From the NCBI GenBank assembly GCA_023474015.1, contig JAMCYN010000108.1, positions 92,093-156,092 of the forward strand: DNA of 64,000 nucleotides. The letters run 5' to 3'. Positions 46,456 through 54,435 of the stretch are shown here, one piece after another. A model generated the notes under the pieces. It saw nothing but the letters and a program-made list of their open reading frames with translations, was not told the DNA's origin and ran no database searches. The position numbers and the translations under genes were made by a program. How positions within the stretch are numbered: the stretch's first letter is position 1; each line of letters starts with the position of its first letter. This DNA is from Armatimonadota bacterium (GTDB lineage Bacteria > Armatimonadota > UBA5829).

Positions 46456-47442
46456 CTACTTCACCTTAGCAAAACTGTAGATTGTCGTCCCCGAAAGCTC
46501 GCCACCGGCCTCCGCCGCAAAAGCTTTGGTCTGAGCCTCGATGTCCGTGCCGACGGCCTGGCTGAAAGCATCCAGCAGAGCCTGGAATACCGGTCCTCGC
46601 TGTCCGTCGCCTATTGAAAGCCCGTTGAACTTGATGCAAGGCAGCATTGTAAAGGCAGTGGAGGTGAAGAACGCCTCATCGGCGCTTGCCACGTCGTAAC
46701 TTTCGATGTTGCACTCCTTGGCCGGGATACCGAGCTTCTCCGCCAGTTTCATAACAAATGCCCTTCTCGTTCCCCGAAGGATGTTACGCGGCTCAGGTGT
46801 CATCAGCGTGCCATCTTTTACTATGAAGAAGTTGGATCCAGTGCCCTCAGTGACGAACCCTTCGGGGTCAAGAAGCAGCGCCCAGGCGTTCGGGTCGTTC
46901 AGCAGAGACACTTGCAGGTTGGCCACCATATAGTGCATTCGACTGCGGTTCTTGATCTTGGGCTCAAGAAGCTGCGCCGGGATCGCCCGCTGGCAGGGAG
47001 TGACCGCGTGAATGCCGTCATCAAAGAAATGCGCAAGAGGGGCTACAGTCCATTTCACGGGAAAGTCGGCTATGACGACCGTGGGCTCAACCTTGCCGTC
47101 GAAGACCATCTTATACATCGCAAGCGGCCCGCGAGAGACGTTGATCATAAGCCTGTGCTCATCAGTCGGAGAAAACGCGGGTTGGTTTGCTTCGATAGTC
47201 TGATGAACAAGCCGCTCCATCTCCTCGATACTCGTTCCCAGAGGAATCTGGAGCTGCTTTATGCCGCGATACAGCCTCTCCAGGTGTTCCCTGAGCATAA
47301 ACTGCTTGCCATTGAACGAGCGGGTCATCTCGAAAACCATATCCCCGAACATCAGCGCCGAGTCGAATATTGATATATTCGCATCTTTCTCGGGGACGAA
47401 CTCCCCATTGAGGTACACCAATCTCTCAGCATTAGCAGCCAT
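46456..47442 (-). CDS. class IV aminotransferase (IlvE/Dat-like)
   Basis: A 328-residue fold-type IV PLP enzyme. LVYLNGEFVPEKDANISIFD and the C-terminal VTEGTGSNFFIVKDG segment are characteristic; the PLP Lys is Lys162 or Lys164 in EPKIKNRSR. Possible activities are branched-chain or D-amino acid transamination, or 4-amino-4-deoxychorismate lyase. AAAGGAG precedes ATG 47442. A candidate GntR operator lies 26 bases upstream of the start. Confidence 0.9.
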   Translation of the reverse strand: MAANAERLVYLNGEFVPEKDANISIFDSALMFGDMVFEMTRSFNGKQFMLREHLERLYRGIKQLQIPLGTSIEEMERLVHQTIEANQPAFSPTDEHRLMINVSRGPLAMYKMVFDGKVEPTVVIADFPVKWTVAPLAHFFDDGIHAVTPCQRAIPAQLLEPKIKNRSRMHYMVANLQVSLLNDPNAWALLLDPEGFVTEGTGSNFFIVKDGTLMTPEPRNILRGTRRAFVMKLAEKLGIPAKECNIESYDVASADEAFFTSTAFTMLPCIKFNGLSIGDGQRGPVFQALLDAFSQAVGTDIEAQTKAFAAEAGGELSGTTIYSFAKVK

Positions 47443-47465
47443 TGATTTCTCCTTTTGATAGTTAC

Positions 47466-47481
47466 TATGTGTTATAACAGC
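47466..47481. promoter_or_regulatory. candidate GntR operator upstream of the class IV aminotransferase
   Basis: TGTGTTATAACA (47468-47479) contains the 8-base palindrome GTTATAAC. The 11-base string TGTGTTATAAC recurs exactly at 49019-49029, in front of the gntR gene. FadR-subfamily GntR proteins bind short palindromes of this size. Function is inference. Confidence 0.5.
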
Positions 47482-47522
47482 GGCACTTCATCGTGATCCG
47501 CTGAGTGCACGCTCCGAAACAG

Positions 47523-48290
47523 CTAATCCAGGCGCATTCCGCCATTGACAGGCAGCACCACCCCGTTAATATACGAAGCATCTTCTGACGCAAGAAACGC
47601 AACTGCTCCCGCCACCTCGCTGGGTTCACCAAGCCTAAGCGCGGGAATCATCTGCCTGAGCTTCTCAATATTTTCCGGAGTGTTGTGCCGCTCGTGGATC
47701 GGCGTAAACACTACCCCCGGCGATATGGAGTTTGCCGTTATGCCGAACGGCCCGAGCTCCTTGGCAAGGCTGCGGGTAAATGACTCCAGGCCTGCCTTAC
47801 TCGCCGCGTAATGCGCCGCTCCGGGGCCTCCCCCACTTCTGGCGGAAATGGAACTCATATTGATGATCCTGCCCCAGCCGGATGACTTCATGCTGGGGAT
47901 GCAGTATTTAGAGCAGAGGAACGCGCCCTTGAGGTTCACCGCCAGAACCAGGTCCCAGAGATCTTCGTCCATATCTTCGATGGGCATTGTCCGTATCTGG
48001 TCGCCCGCGTTGTTCACGAGGACACTTATGTGAGTGCCGAAGTGTTTGCTGACTTGGGTAACGGCGTCTTGGACCTCGCTGCTGCTGGAGACATTGACCT
48101 TCACTGTGTGGATGGGAGTACCCTTCTGTGACAGTTTTTCAGCAAGCACATTTGCCGACTCCGCGCTCTTGTTGTAGCAGCAGGCAACACTCGCCCCCAG
48201 TGACGCAAAACGCTCCACGCAAGCAGCACCTATGCCGGTTGCTCCTCCGGTTACCATCACTACCTTGCCGGCAAAACCCTTTTCGATCAC
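47523..48290 (-). CDS. short-chain dehydrogenase/reductase 2
   Basis: A 255-residue classical SDR: TGGATGIG cofactor loop, NNAG, NMSSIS and HYAASKAG with catalytic Tyr-Lys. YNKSAE after the second strand suggests NADP(H). GTG 48290 overlaps the gntR stop by four bases, so it is co-translated with the regulator. Confidence 0.92.
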   Translation of the reverse strand: MIEKGFAGKVVMVTGGATGIGAACVERFASLGASVACCYNKSAESANVLAEKLSQKGTPIHTVKVNVSSSSEVQDAVTQVSKHFGTHISVLVNNAGDQIRTMPIEDMDEDLWDLVLAVNLKGAFLCSKYCIPSMKSSGWGRIINMSSISARSGGGPGAAHYAASKAGLESFTRSLAKELGPFGITANSISPGVVFTPIHERHNTPENIEKLRQMIPALRLGEPSEVAGAVAFLASEDASYINGVVLPVNGGMRLD

Positions 48291-48967
48291 GATTCATCCT
48301 CCATATAGTCAAGCCACGCAAGGTACGATCGATAGCCGTTGGCTATGTGCTTCCTCACTGCAGCTTCGGCCTTTGATCCGTCGCGCTCGCGTATGGCGGC
48401 GACAATCTCCCCATGGTCCGCTTCCGGCGCAAAATCATACTCCCTGGAAATCGGGCCCGACAGGCTCATAATGGTAGACCGAACAAACATCATTTTCTTG
48501 ATCTGCGCTTCCACGATTGGCGCCCCACACAGTTGGGCTATACGCTCGTGAAACGCCATTTCCACCGCTCTTACCCGCTCAAGGTTCCCACTTTCGCGAG
48601 CACTATTGAGCTCTACGACCATCGACTCCAGTCGCTCAATCTGCCGATCCGATGCGTTCTCCGCGCAAAGCCGGGCGGCGAGTCCTTCGTTGACCTCTCG
48701 AAGAAGGTATATCTGCCTTACCTCATTGCGGGTATAGGCGCGCACAAACACGCCCGTGCCTGCCAGCCGCTGAACCGTGCCGTCCTGCTCCAGCTTGCTC
48801 AGAGCCTCGCGAAGAGGCGTAGTCGTTACATCGAGCCGCTGAGCAATGGTTCGCTGGTTGATCCTGTCGCCGGGCTTCAATTCGCCCGCGGCGATCATTT
48901 TGCGAATGACTTCCGCGATGCTGTCCGCCGCACTTTCTTCCAGGTGATACTGATGCAATGGGAGCAT
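48287..48967 (-). CDS. GntR-family (FadR/FCD) transcriptional regulator
   Basis: A 226-residue regulator with an N-terminal winged helix (GELKPGDRINQRTIAQRLDV, TTTPLREALSKLEQDG) and a helical FCD effector domain (about 80-215) with the FHERIAQL and HGEIVAAI segments that hold its metal-binding residues. It probably represses the catabolic island in the absence of a carboxylic or sugar-acid effector. Its own promoter overlaps a candidate operator. Confidence 0.92.
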   Translation of the reverse strand: MLPLHQYHLEESAADSIAEVIRKMIAAGELKPGDRINQRTIAQRLDVTTTPLREALSKLEQDGTVQRLAGTGVFVRAYTRNEVRQIYLLREVNEGLAARLCAENASDRQIERLESMVVELNSARESGNLERVRAVEMAFHERIAQLCGAPIVEAQIKKMMFVRSTIMSLSGPISREYDFAPEADHGEIVAAIRERDGSKAEAAVRKHIANGYRSYLAWLDYMEDES

Positions 48968-49018
48968 AATGAGAATCCTAAGAACCTCGAGAGACTGTGG
49001 GCGAATGCACGCGCAGTG

Positions 49019-49072
49019 TGTGTTATAACGTGTTATGCTCTTAGTCTAGCGTTTTTTGGTGCGGCTTGTCAA
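49019..49072 (-). promoter_or_regulatory. gntR promoter with overlapping palindromic operator
   Basis: On the minus strand TTGACA (complement of 49067-49072) and TAGACT (complement of 49043-49048) are 18 bases apart. The predicted transcription start, near 49036, lies within ATAAC-AC-GTTAT (49025-49036 region), a perfect inverted repeat that is part of TGTGTTATAACGTGTTAT. The arrangement suits autorepression. The remaining bases between gntR and the next gene hold no gene. Confidence 0.6.
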
Positions 49073-49148
49073 ATAACGAAAAGGCTGGGGGTGCAGTTCT
49101 TATGGACGGCGGCGGAACCCACCACAACCGCATCCCACGTATGGAATC

Positions 49149-50186
49149 TCACTTGTCCGACGTTAGCATTACCGCCTTGATAATCGGCTGACTGCAATCG
49201 ATAATCGCGCCCATAGTCTCTCGACTATTATCGAACCCAAATGTATGGGTTATCATTGTCCCAGAGTCTAAAATGCCTTCTTTGAGCAGTTTTATGGACA
49301 GATGGAAGTTGATCGCCGGTTCCGCGAACACCGGCCTCAGGGTAATCTTTCGGAAGATCAAATCGTTCACATCAAGGTCGATCACATTTCTGCCGCTGAA
49401 GCTGAGCCCGAGAACCGTTATTATCCCTCCATAGCGTATGATTTTGAATGCGTCATACATACTCTCGGGAGGCGAAGTAACGATCACGCGATCGACGCCT
49501 TTGGGGAACTTCTTAAGAATCTCCTCTTCAACGCTTTTTTTGCCGGTTTCGATTATTGCGTCACAACCGAACTTCTCCGCCACGCCGAAACGCGCTCTTG
49601 TAAGGCTGCTGTCCTCGGCAAGACCTGTTATTGCGACAAAACCCGCCCCTCGCACCCGAGCAAGTCTCGCCGTCATCAGCCCGACCGGCCCGTTTCCAAG
49701 TATCACAACACTGCCGCCGAGAGGAATTTCCGCGGTAGATACTGCCGCAATACAAACAGCGAGCGGTTCCGTGAGAGATGCGCTGATATAGTCCAACCCA
49801 TCGAATTTGACAAGATTATTGTAGCGTACGGACAGAAATTCGCTCATGCCGGGTTGATCCTGTAGACCGTACATATCGCGACAGAATTGAGGATTCCCGC
49901 TTTTGCAGCTCTCGCATATGCCGCACATGGTAAGGTCTTCAACTACAACCTTGTCGCCCGGCTTCACGCTTGTCACGTTTTTTCCGACTTCCAGCACCTC
50001 GCCCGATATCTCGTGTCCAAGCGGCATATAGTCATTTTCCCAGTCTCGCACAAAGTTTACGTCGGTACCGCATACTCCGCAGGCGTGGACTTTAACTATT
50101 GCGTAATCATCACCCGGCGCTAGAACATCTGATTCCCTAATCTGAATATCTAAAAATTTCTTGCCAAATAGCGCTCTGCTTCTCAA
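49149..50186 (-). CDS. zinc-dependent alcohol/polyol dehydrogenase 2
   Basis: A 345-residue MDR dehydrogenase of the threonine/sorbitol dehydrogenase type. CGVCGTDVNF, GHEISGEV and the structural CGICESCKSGNPQFC loop give both zinc sites; GNGPVGLMTA is the nucleotide-binding loop. It starts at TTG 50186 behind a GAGG site. It is the second such enzyme of the island and may act on a different hydroxyl of the same sugar. Confidence 0.9.
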   Translation of the reverse strand: MRSRALFGKKFLDIQIRESDVLAPGDDYAIVKVHACGVCGTDVNFVRDWENDYMPLGHEISGEVLEVGKNVTSVKPGDKVVVEDLTMCGICESCKSGNPQFCRDMYGLQDQPGMSEFLSVRYNNLVKFDGLDYISASLTEPLAVCIAAVSTAEIPLGGSVVILGNGPVGLMTARLARVRGAGFVAITGLAEDSSLTRARFGVAEKFGCDAIIETGKKSVEEEILKKFPKGVDRVIVTSPPESMYDAFKIIRYGGIITVLGLSFSGRNVIDLDVNDLIFRKITLRPVFAEPAINFHLSIKLLKEGILDSGTMITHTFGFDNSRETMGAIIDCSQPIIKAVMLTSDK

Positions 50187-50255
50187 GGTATTGCCTCACT
50201 TTCGAGTTTGATGTATCAAGCACGTCTTGTTCGGTTGAATTTGAGGTTCTCCTAC

Positions 50256-50996
50256 TCAGTCCGCAAACTTGAGCTGCAACCAGTCGGATGGATCATGGAA
50301 GTCCACCGCTTTCAGATGCGAGCAACTGCTAATCTCAACTCCATCCGGCAGGTAAACGGAATAATCATACCTGGCAAGCAGGAACCTCCAAACGTCTCCG
50401 GCGCTCGGTCCCTTACCATTCAGGGACGGCAGCTCAGCGAACGGAATAGCGAGTTCCATCTGCCAAAGGCTATCCGCGTCAGTCCACTGATTCAGCGTGC
50501 CGGTTACGGCAATGCCAACGCGGGCTCTCTCGCAGTTCCACACAGACCAGCGATGATGGCCATAGCCACCCGAATTTCTTCCGACATTGTAGGAATCGTA
50601 GATTGTGCCATTGGCATTGATCTCAAAGTTATAGTATGTTTGCCTCGCAGGGTTGGGCTGCAAAAAGCATTCCAGACAATCTTCCGCGCATGTCTGGTCG
50701 TCGCGGTTTTTGTGCAGACTCCAAATATCCTTGTCATAGGCGCGGTAGGCAACGTAAAGGCAAGAATCGTCCCAGAGAACCCTTGCCTCGGTCTTGCTCA
50801 ATGTTTGCTTATCCGTGACCGGCATTATGAACGTGATAACGTCGGCATTCCGCCAGGCTGCATCATCCAGCTTGCCGTCAATCGCGACGGGCCCAACCGC
50901 GCGATGGCAGGTGTATTGACTCAATGCTCCAGCCTGGACGGTTATCGCACAGCACACCCAGATCAGCATGCTTAATATCACTTTAGCTCTTATCAT
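50256..50996 (-). CDS. exported CBM9-like carbohydrate-binding protein
   Basis: A 246-residue protein with a signal peptide (about 1-22, ending VQAGA) and a CBM9-like fold: VAIDGKLDDAAWRNA, EARVLWDDSCLYVAYRAYD, CLECFLQPN and YYNFEINANGTIYD. It probably binds the sugar outside the membrane, or forms a stand-alone sugar-binding protein. ATG 50996 lies 14 bases inside the symporter gene; an AGGAG site supports it. Paired with the symporter, it suggests a capture-and-uptake unit. Confidence 0.85.
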   Translation of the reverse strand: MIRAKVILSMLIWVCCAITVQAGALSQYTCHRAVGPVAIDGKLDDAAWRNADVITFIMPVTDKQTLSKTEARVLWDDSCLYVAYRAYDKDIWSLHKNRDDQTCAEDCLECFLQPNPARQTYYNFEINANGTIYDSYNVGRNSGGYGHHRWSVWNCERARVGIAVTGTLNQWTDADSLWQMELAIPFAELPSLNGKGPSAGDVWRFLLARYDYSVYLPDGVEISSCSHLKAVDFHDPSDWLQLKFAD

Positions 50997-53028
50997 TTTC
51001 TTCTCCTGCCTGTTCACCAGACGCAATCGCAACTGGCTCAGCGAGCGCGATCGGCTGTTTGGGAACATCGTCTTGATAGCCGTGGAAACGACCATCATCG
51101 GAGGCGTCTCTTGTTGCCGTCGCAAGCGTATGGAACAGAGCCTTGACATCGGATATTCCCCCTACGGTGAACCATATGGTCACTGGAATGGAGAGAATCC
51201 CGGGGATAGCGATAGTGACAACGTACCAGTATCGCGCCCAGGCCGCATCCGTGATCGGGTAAATCTGGTTCAATATGCTGAACACTACGAACCACAAGAA
51301 ACTCAACGCATTCCACGTGATCATAGCAATTGCCAGGAACTTGTCGCCCTTGCTGAATTCGCTGGTTATTCCCACCAATTGCTGCCACTTGCTCTGAACG
51401 TACTCTTCCCGCACATGGTCCGTCTGGACCCGATATTGTCCCCTATGCAGCATTCGGTGGAGATTGTAATCGCCAAATCTCCGATGGGTTGCAATCGAGA
51501 CGAAATAATATATCAATATGGCAAAAACCATAGCAATAAACCACAGCCACTGACCATTCACAGGGAATGGCTGATTCAGGCGAGCCGCATATATCTTGGG
51601 GATAATCAAGCCGGCAATCCCCAATACAGCTCCGCTAATCAGCGCGGAGTAAGCTGCCGCCGTGGTGCCTCTTTTCCAGTATAGTCCGCCGATAATTACG
51701 GCACCCGAGCCTCCCATCCAGATCGTGCCTGTCATCGCAAAGAAGAAAAAGATCTTCTCGCTTGGCTGGTAAAACAGGCTGAAGAAGAAAGAATAGATGC
51801 CCACTCCGATGATCGCCCAGCGCAGCAATTTGATATGATGCTCCGGGTCGAGCGCTTTGTTTTTTATAGGCATATAGATATCCTGGATGAATATGCTTCC
51901 CCAGGAATGCATATAGGTGTCATGACAGGTGAAAGAGAAGAAGAGGAACACTGTCGCCAGTAGTCCCTTTACCCCCACAGGCAGCAGGTGCGCCATTGCA
52001 ATGGGAACCCGCATTTGTTCTTGAACGGAAGTGTTGGGTATCTTTGCCAATTCGAGACTCACCGCGTGGGCCTGGTCTGCAAACTGAGGAAGTTTAGTGA
52101 CAGCAAGCGTTGCCAGCGCCAGAAGAGCTATGGCCATCTTTTGCGGGATCCCGCGCCACGCAGCGATGATTCCACCCATCTTCTGCTCATGGGGCGTGCG
52201 TGACGAACTATAGAAACCTTGTGCCCCCTGCCATGACATGCAGGCGTAGAATGCTCCAAATAAGGCAATCAAGTTATACCAAACGTTGAAATCCTTGACT
52301 CCGCTTGTGTGGAACGGATTCAGCATCGAAGCGTTTTTCGGCGCCATCGACATAGCCTGAACCATCTCGGGCCAGCTTACCTTAACAAGAATGGTCGCCA
52401 CAACAACAATGAACGCGAAGCTGCTGAACATTCCCTGCACGACCTCGGTTATCATAACAGATACCTGCCCACCCATGTTGACAAAAGTAAGGGCAAATCC
52501 GAGGTCGATTATCATCACAAGCGCAATGCTTGGAAACGCAAACTCGATTCCGGGAATATGAAAGTGATCTGGGAGTCCACAGAAATATATAAAAAATCTC
52601 GCCGCGACAGCCGGGAAAATTCCGAAGTTGAGCATGCCGCTGGTCCAGCAGAGAATCCCCGCAAATATACGCAGCTTCCTCGAATAGCGCATTTCTAAAA
52701 ATTGAGCCATTGTCATAGCGCGGGTCTCACGGAATCGATAGTATACCCAGCCCATCATAAGGATAATGACACTCGTCGGGACCAGGAAACCCTCCCACCA
52801 CCCCTGAGCAAGACCCGCGGCGTAAAACATCTCGAACAGCGCCACAAACGAAACCACGCCTACGTTGCCCATTGCGGATGCAATAGTCAGAAGATACCGA
52901 CCCGCGACGCGGTTCGCCGACAAAAAGTCCGACACACCTTTCATATAATGACGGGTGCTGAGGCTTACCAGTCGCAACGATACCGCCGCCACGGCCATTA
53001 TCGCCCAGTCAATCCAACTCAGGTTCAA
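50983..53028 (-). CDS. sodium:solute symporter (SSS family)
   Basis: A 681-residue integral membrane protein with about 13-14 helices of the SSS fold; the early helix segment GNVGVVSFVALFEMFYAAGL and TMAQFLEMRYSRKLRIFAG fit this family. The C-terminus is extended. Probably the importer of the catabolic island, driven by Na+, which would fit a Na+-using ATP synthase. It starts at TTG 53028 with a GGAGG site eight bases upstream. It is the first gene of the minus-strand island. Confidence 0.9.
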   Translation of the reverse strand: MNLSWIDWAIMAVAAVSLRLVSLSTRHYMKGVSDFLSANRVAGRYLLTIASAMGNVGVVSFVALFEMFYAAGLAQGWWEGFLVPTSVIILMMGWVYYRFRETRAMTMAQFLEMRYSRKLRIFAGILCWTSGMLNFGIFPAVAARFFIYFCGLPDHFHIPGIEFAFPSIALVMIIDLGFALTFVNMGGQVSVMITEVVQGMFSSFAFIVVVATILVKVSWPEMVQAMSMAPKNASMLNPFHTSGVKDFNVWYNLIALFGAFYACMSWQGAQGFYSSSRTPHEQKMGGIIAAWRGIPQKMAIALLALATLAVTKLPQFADQAHAVSLELAKIPNTSVQEQMRVPIAMAHLLPVGVKGLLATVFLFFSFTCHDTYMHSWGSIFIQDIYMPIKNKALDPEHHIKLLRWAIIGVGIYSFFFSLFYQPSEKIFFFFAMTGTIWMGGSGAVIIGGLYWKRGTTAAAYSALISGAVLGIAGLIIPKIYAARLNQPFPVNGQWLWFIAMVFAILIYYFVSIATHRRFGDYNLHRMLHRGQYRVQTDHVREEYVQSKWQQLVGITSEFSKGDKFLAIAMITWNALSFLWFVVFSILNQIYPITDAAWARYWYVVTIAIPGILSIPVTIWFTVGGISDVKALFHTLATATRDASDDGRFHGYQDDVPKQPIALAEPVAIASGEQAGEENDKS

Positions 53029-53101
53029 CTACTTGCCTCCAGGTGCATTTTCAAGCCCGACGCTATGGTAACTTCATAATACATCCTGTGTCAACAGCTC
53101 T

Positions 53102-53393
53102 TGTCAATAGGGGTGCTTGTCAAATCTACGGAAAGCCCGTTGACCCGTACACCGTAAGCCCTGAGTAGGCCGTAGGCCGTAGCGAAGGGCCGTATCGAAG
53201 GGCGGCTACGAAGGTAGGAAGCTCGGTTGAAACTTGCCCGGCCCTTCGATACGCCCACCAGACCATCTCAATAACTACAAACTCCTACTGGGCTACTCAG
53301 GGCCTACGGTGTGCTGCTCCATTCTTGCGATAATGCGCAGGCCGCCCATGTATTCCTGAATTCCGTAGATTTGACACACGCCCTGTCAATAGG
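53102..53393. mobile_element. MITE-like palindromic element
   Basis: Perfect 16-base terminal inverted repeats TGTCAAATCTACGGAA (53118-53133) and its complement (53361-53376) bound a 259-base unit. A second nested pair, ACACCGTAAGCCCTGAGTAG (53149-53168) and its near-complement (53293-53312), and an inner pair around GGCCGTATCGAAGGGC (53189-53204) and GCCCTTCGATACGCCC (53241-53256) make it a long hairpin. Ten-base direct repeats TGTCAATAGG at 53102-53111 and 53384-53393 flank it and could be a target duplication. No transposase is encoded. The 53029-53505 gap otherwise holds no gene. Confidence 0.6.
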
Positions 53394-53505
53394 TGTGTAA
53401 ACGTGTTTCGTCTGGCGGCGGACCTTTCTTCGGAATTGGCGCCTTATCGGCTGCCCGAAGCTTCCACGGGGACGAATTCGCATCCATATCTCTTTTTCCC
53501 GTTAG

Positions 53506-54423
53506 TCAGACCTGAGTGGCCAATACGTAAGTCCGCAGCACCGCGAACGTTCCCAAACCATAGTAGGTATACTCGACGTCAGGTTCATCGTCAGAGATAC
53601 ACGCACGAAAGCCGCCACCGCGAGCGGCAAGTTGCCCAACCAAACGCGCGACCGCCGCGGTGTCGATCTGATCGAGCGCATCCAGCCCAAGGAGGGTAAG
53701 ACAACCGGTAAATGTCGAAAGGAGGTCGCTCTCGACAGCCGAAGACTGGGCGAGAATGCCCCCATCCGGCGCCTGCATGTTTGCCAGAAAGCGAGCAGCC
53801 GATTGCGCATCTTCTTCGGCAAGGGCATCCTGCATCATCAGGAAGGCAATCGCGGCCGCCGTGGCGTTGGTCTGACCAACAGGATGTCCGGGCGATTCAC
53901 TGTAACCACCGTCTTGACATTTCAGGATGGAAATGGCAGCCACGGCATCACCGGGATTCGGGAAGCTTGTTTCGAGCATCTCGAAGCACAGCGCCGCAAG
54001 GAAAGTGGTGTAAGCACTGACCTCCTTGCCGCCTGGCCTGGCGAATCCGCGTCCGAGATCCTGAGCCCGCAGCCGTTCGACCAGCCCCACCTTGTCAATC
54101 GGCATATCCACACCCTGCTGTCTGAGCATCCGAGCCACGTTGAGCGCTCCAAAGCAATCGATGACGTCCCTTGAATCTTTCTGAGATTGCAGGTAGCGAC
54201 ATGCCTTCTTCGCCCATTCGGAACCCGAGGGCAGGAGCGTCAATACGCGAGCACCGAAATCGGTGTAATAGAGATCGCCGTCACCTTTCCTGCCCGTAAA
54301 CCCGCCATCCGGCAGTTGGCTCTCCTCAACGAACCGGACTTGAATGTCAACAAAGGAACTGCTGAGTTGCGCGGTCCCGGCGCGGAAGAGTTTGTCGAGC
54401 GTATCAAGATAACCGATTCCCAT
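53506..54423 (-). CDS. prenyltransferase/squalene-oxidase-repeat protein
   Basis: A 305-residue all-helical alpha/alpha-barrel protein with repeated QW-type signatures: SQLPDGGFTGR, CQDGGYSESPGH, MQAPDGGILAQ and ARGGGFRACI. It resembles protein prenyltransferase beta subunits and half of a terpene cyclase, but no DxDD motif is seen. It ends the terpenoid operon, 12 bases after the DUF116-synthase fusion. It might be a second cyclase, a lipid-binding chaperone or a prenyltransferase. Confidence 0.82.
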   Translation of the reverse strand: MGIGYLDTLDKLFRAGTAQLSSSFVDIQVRFVEESQLPDGGFTGRKGDGDLYYTDFGARVLTLLPSGSEWAKKACRYLQSQKDSRDVIDCFGALNVARMLRQQGVDMPIDKVGLVERLRAQDLGRGFARPGGKEVSAYTTFLAALCFEMLETSFPNPGDAVAAISILKCQDGGYSESPGHPVGQTNATAAAIAFLMMQDALAEEDAQSAARFLANMQAPDGGILAQSSAVESDLLSTFTGCLTLLGLDALDQIDTAAVARLVGQLAARGGGFRACISDDEPDVEYTYYGLGTFAVLRTYVLATQV

Positions 54424-54435
54424 TGTTTACCCGGC

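Noticed and set aside
53065..53107. Symporter promoter (TTGACA with TACCAT or TATTAT on the minus strand)
   Set aside because: The good -10 has a spacing of 20 bases and the other has a poor -10, so the choice is not supported.
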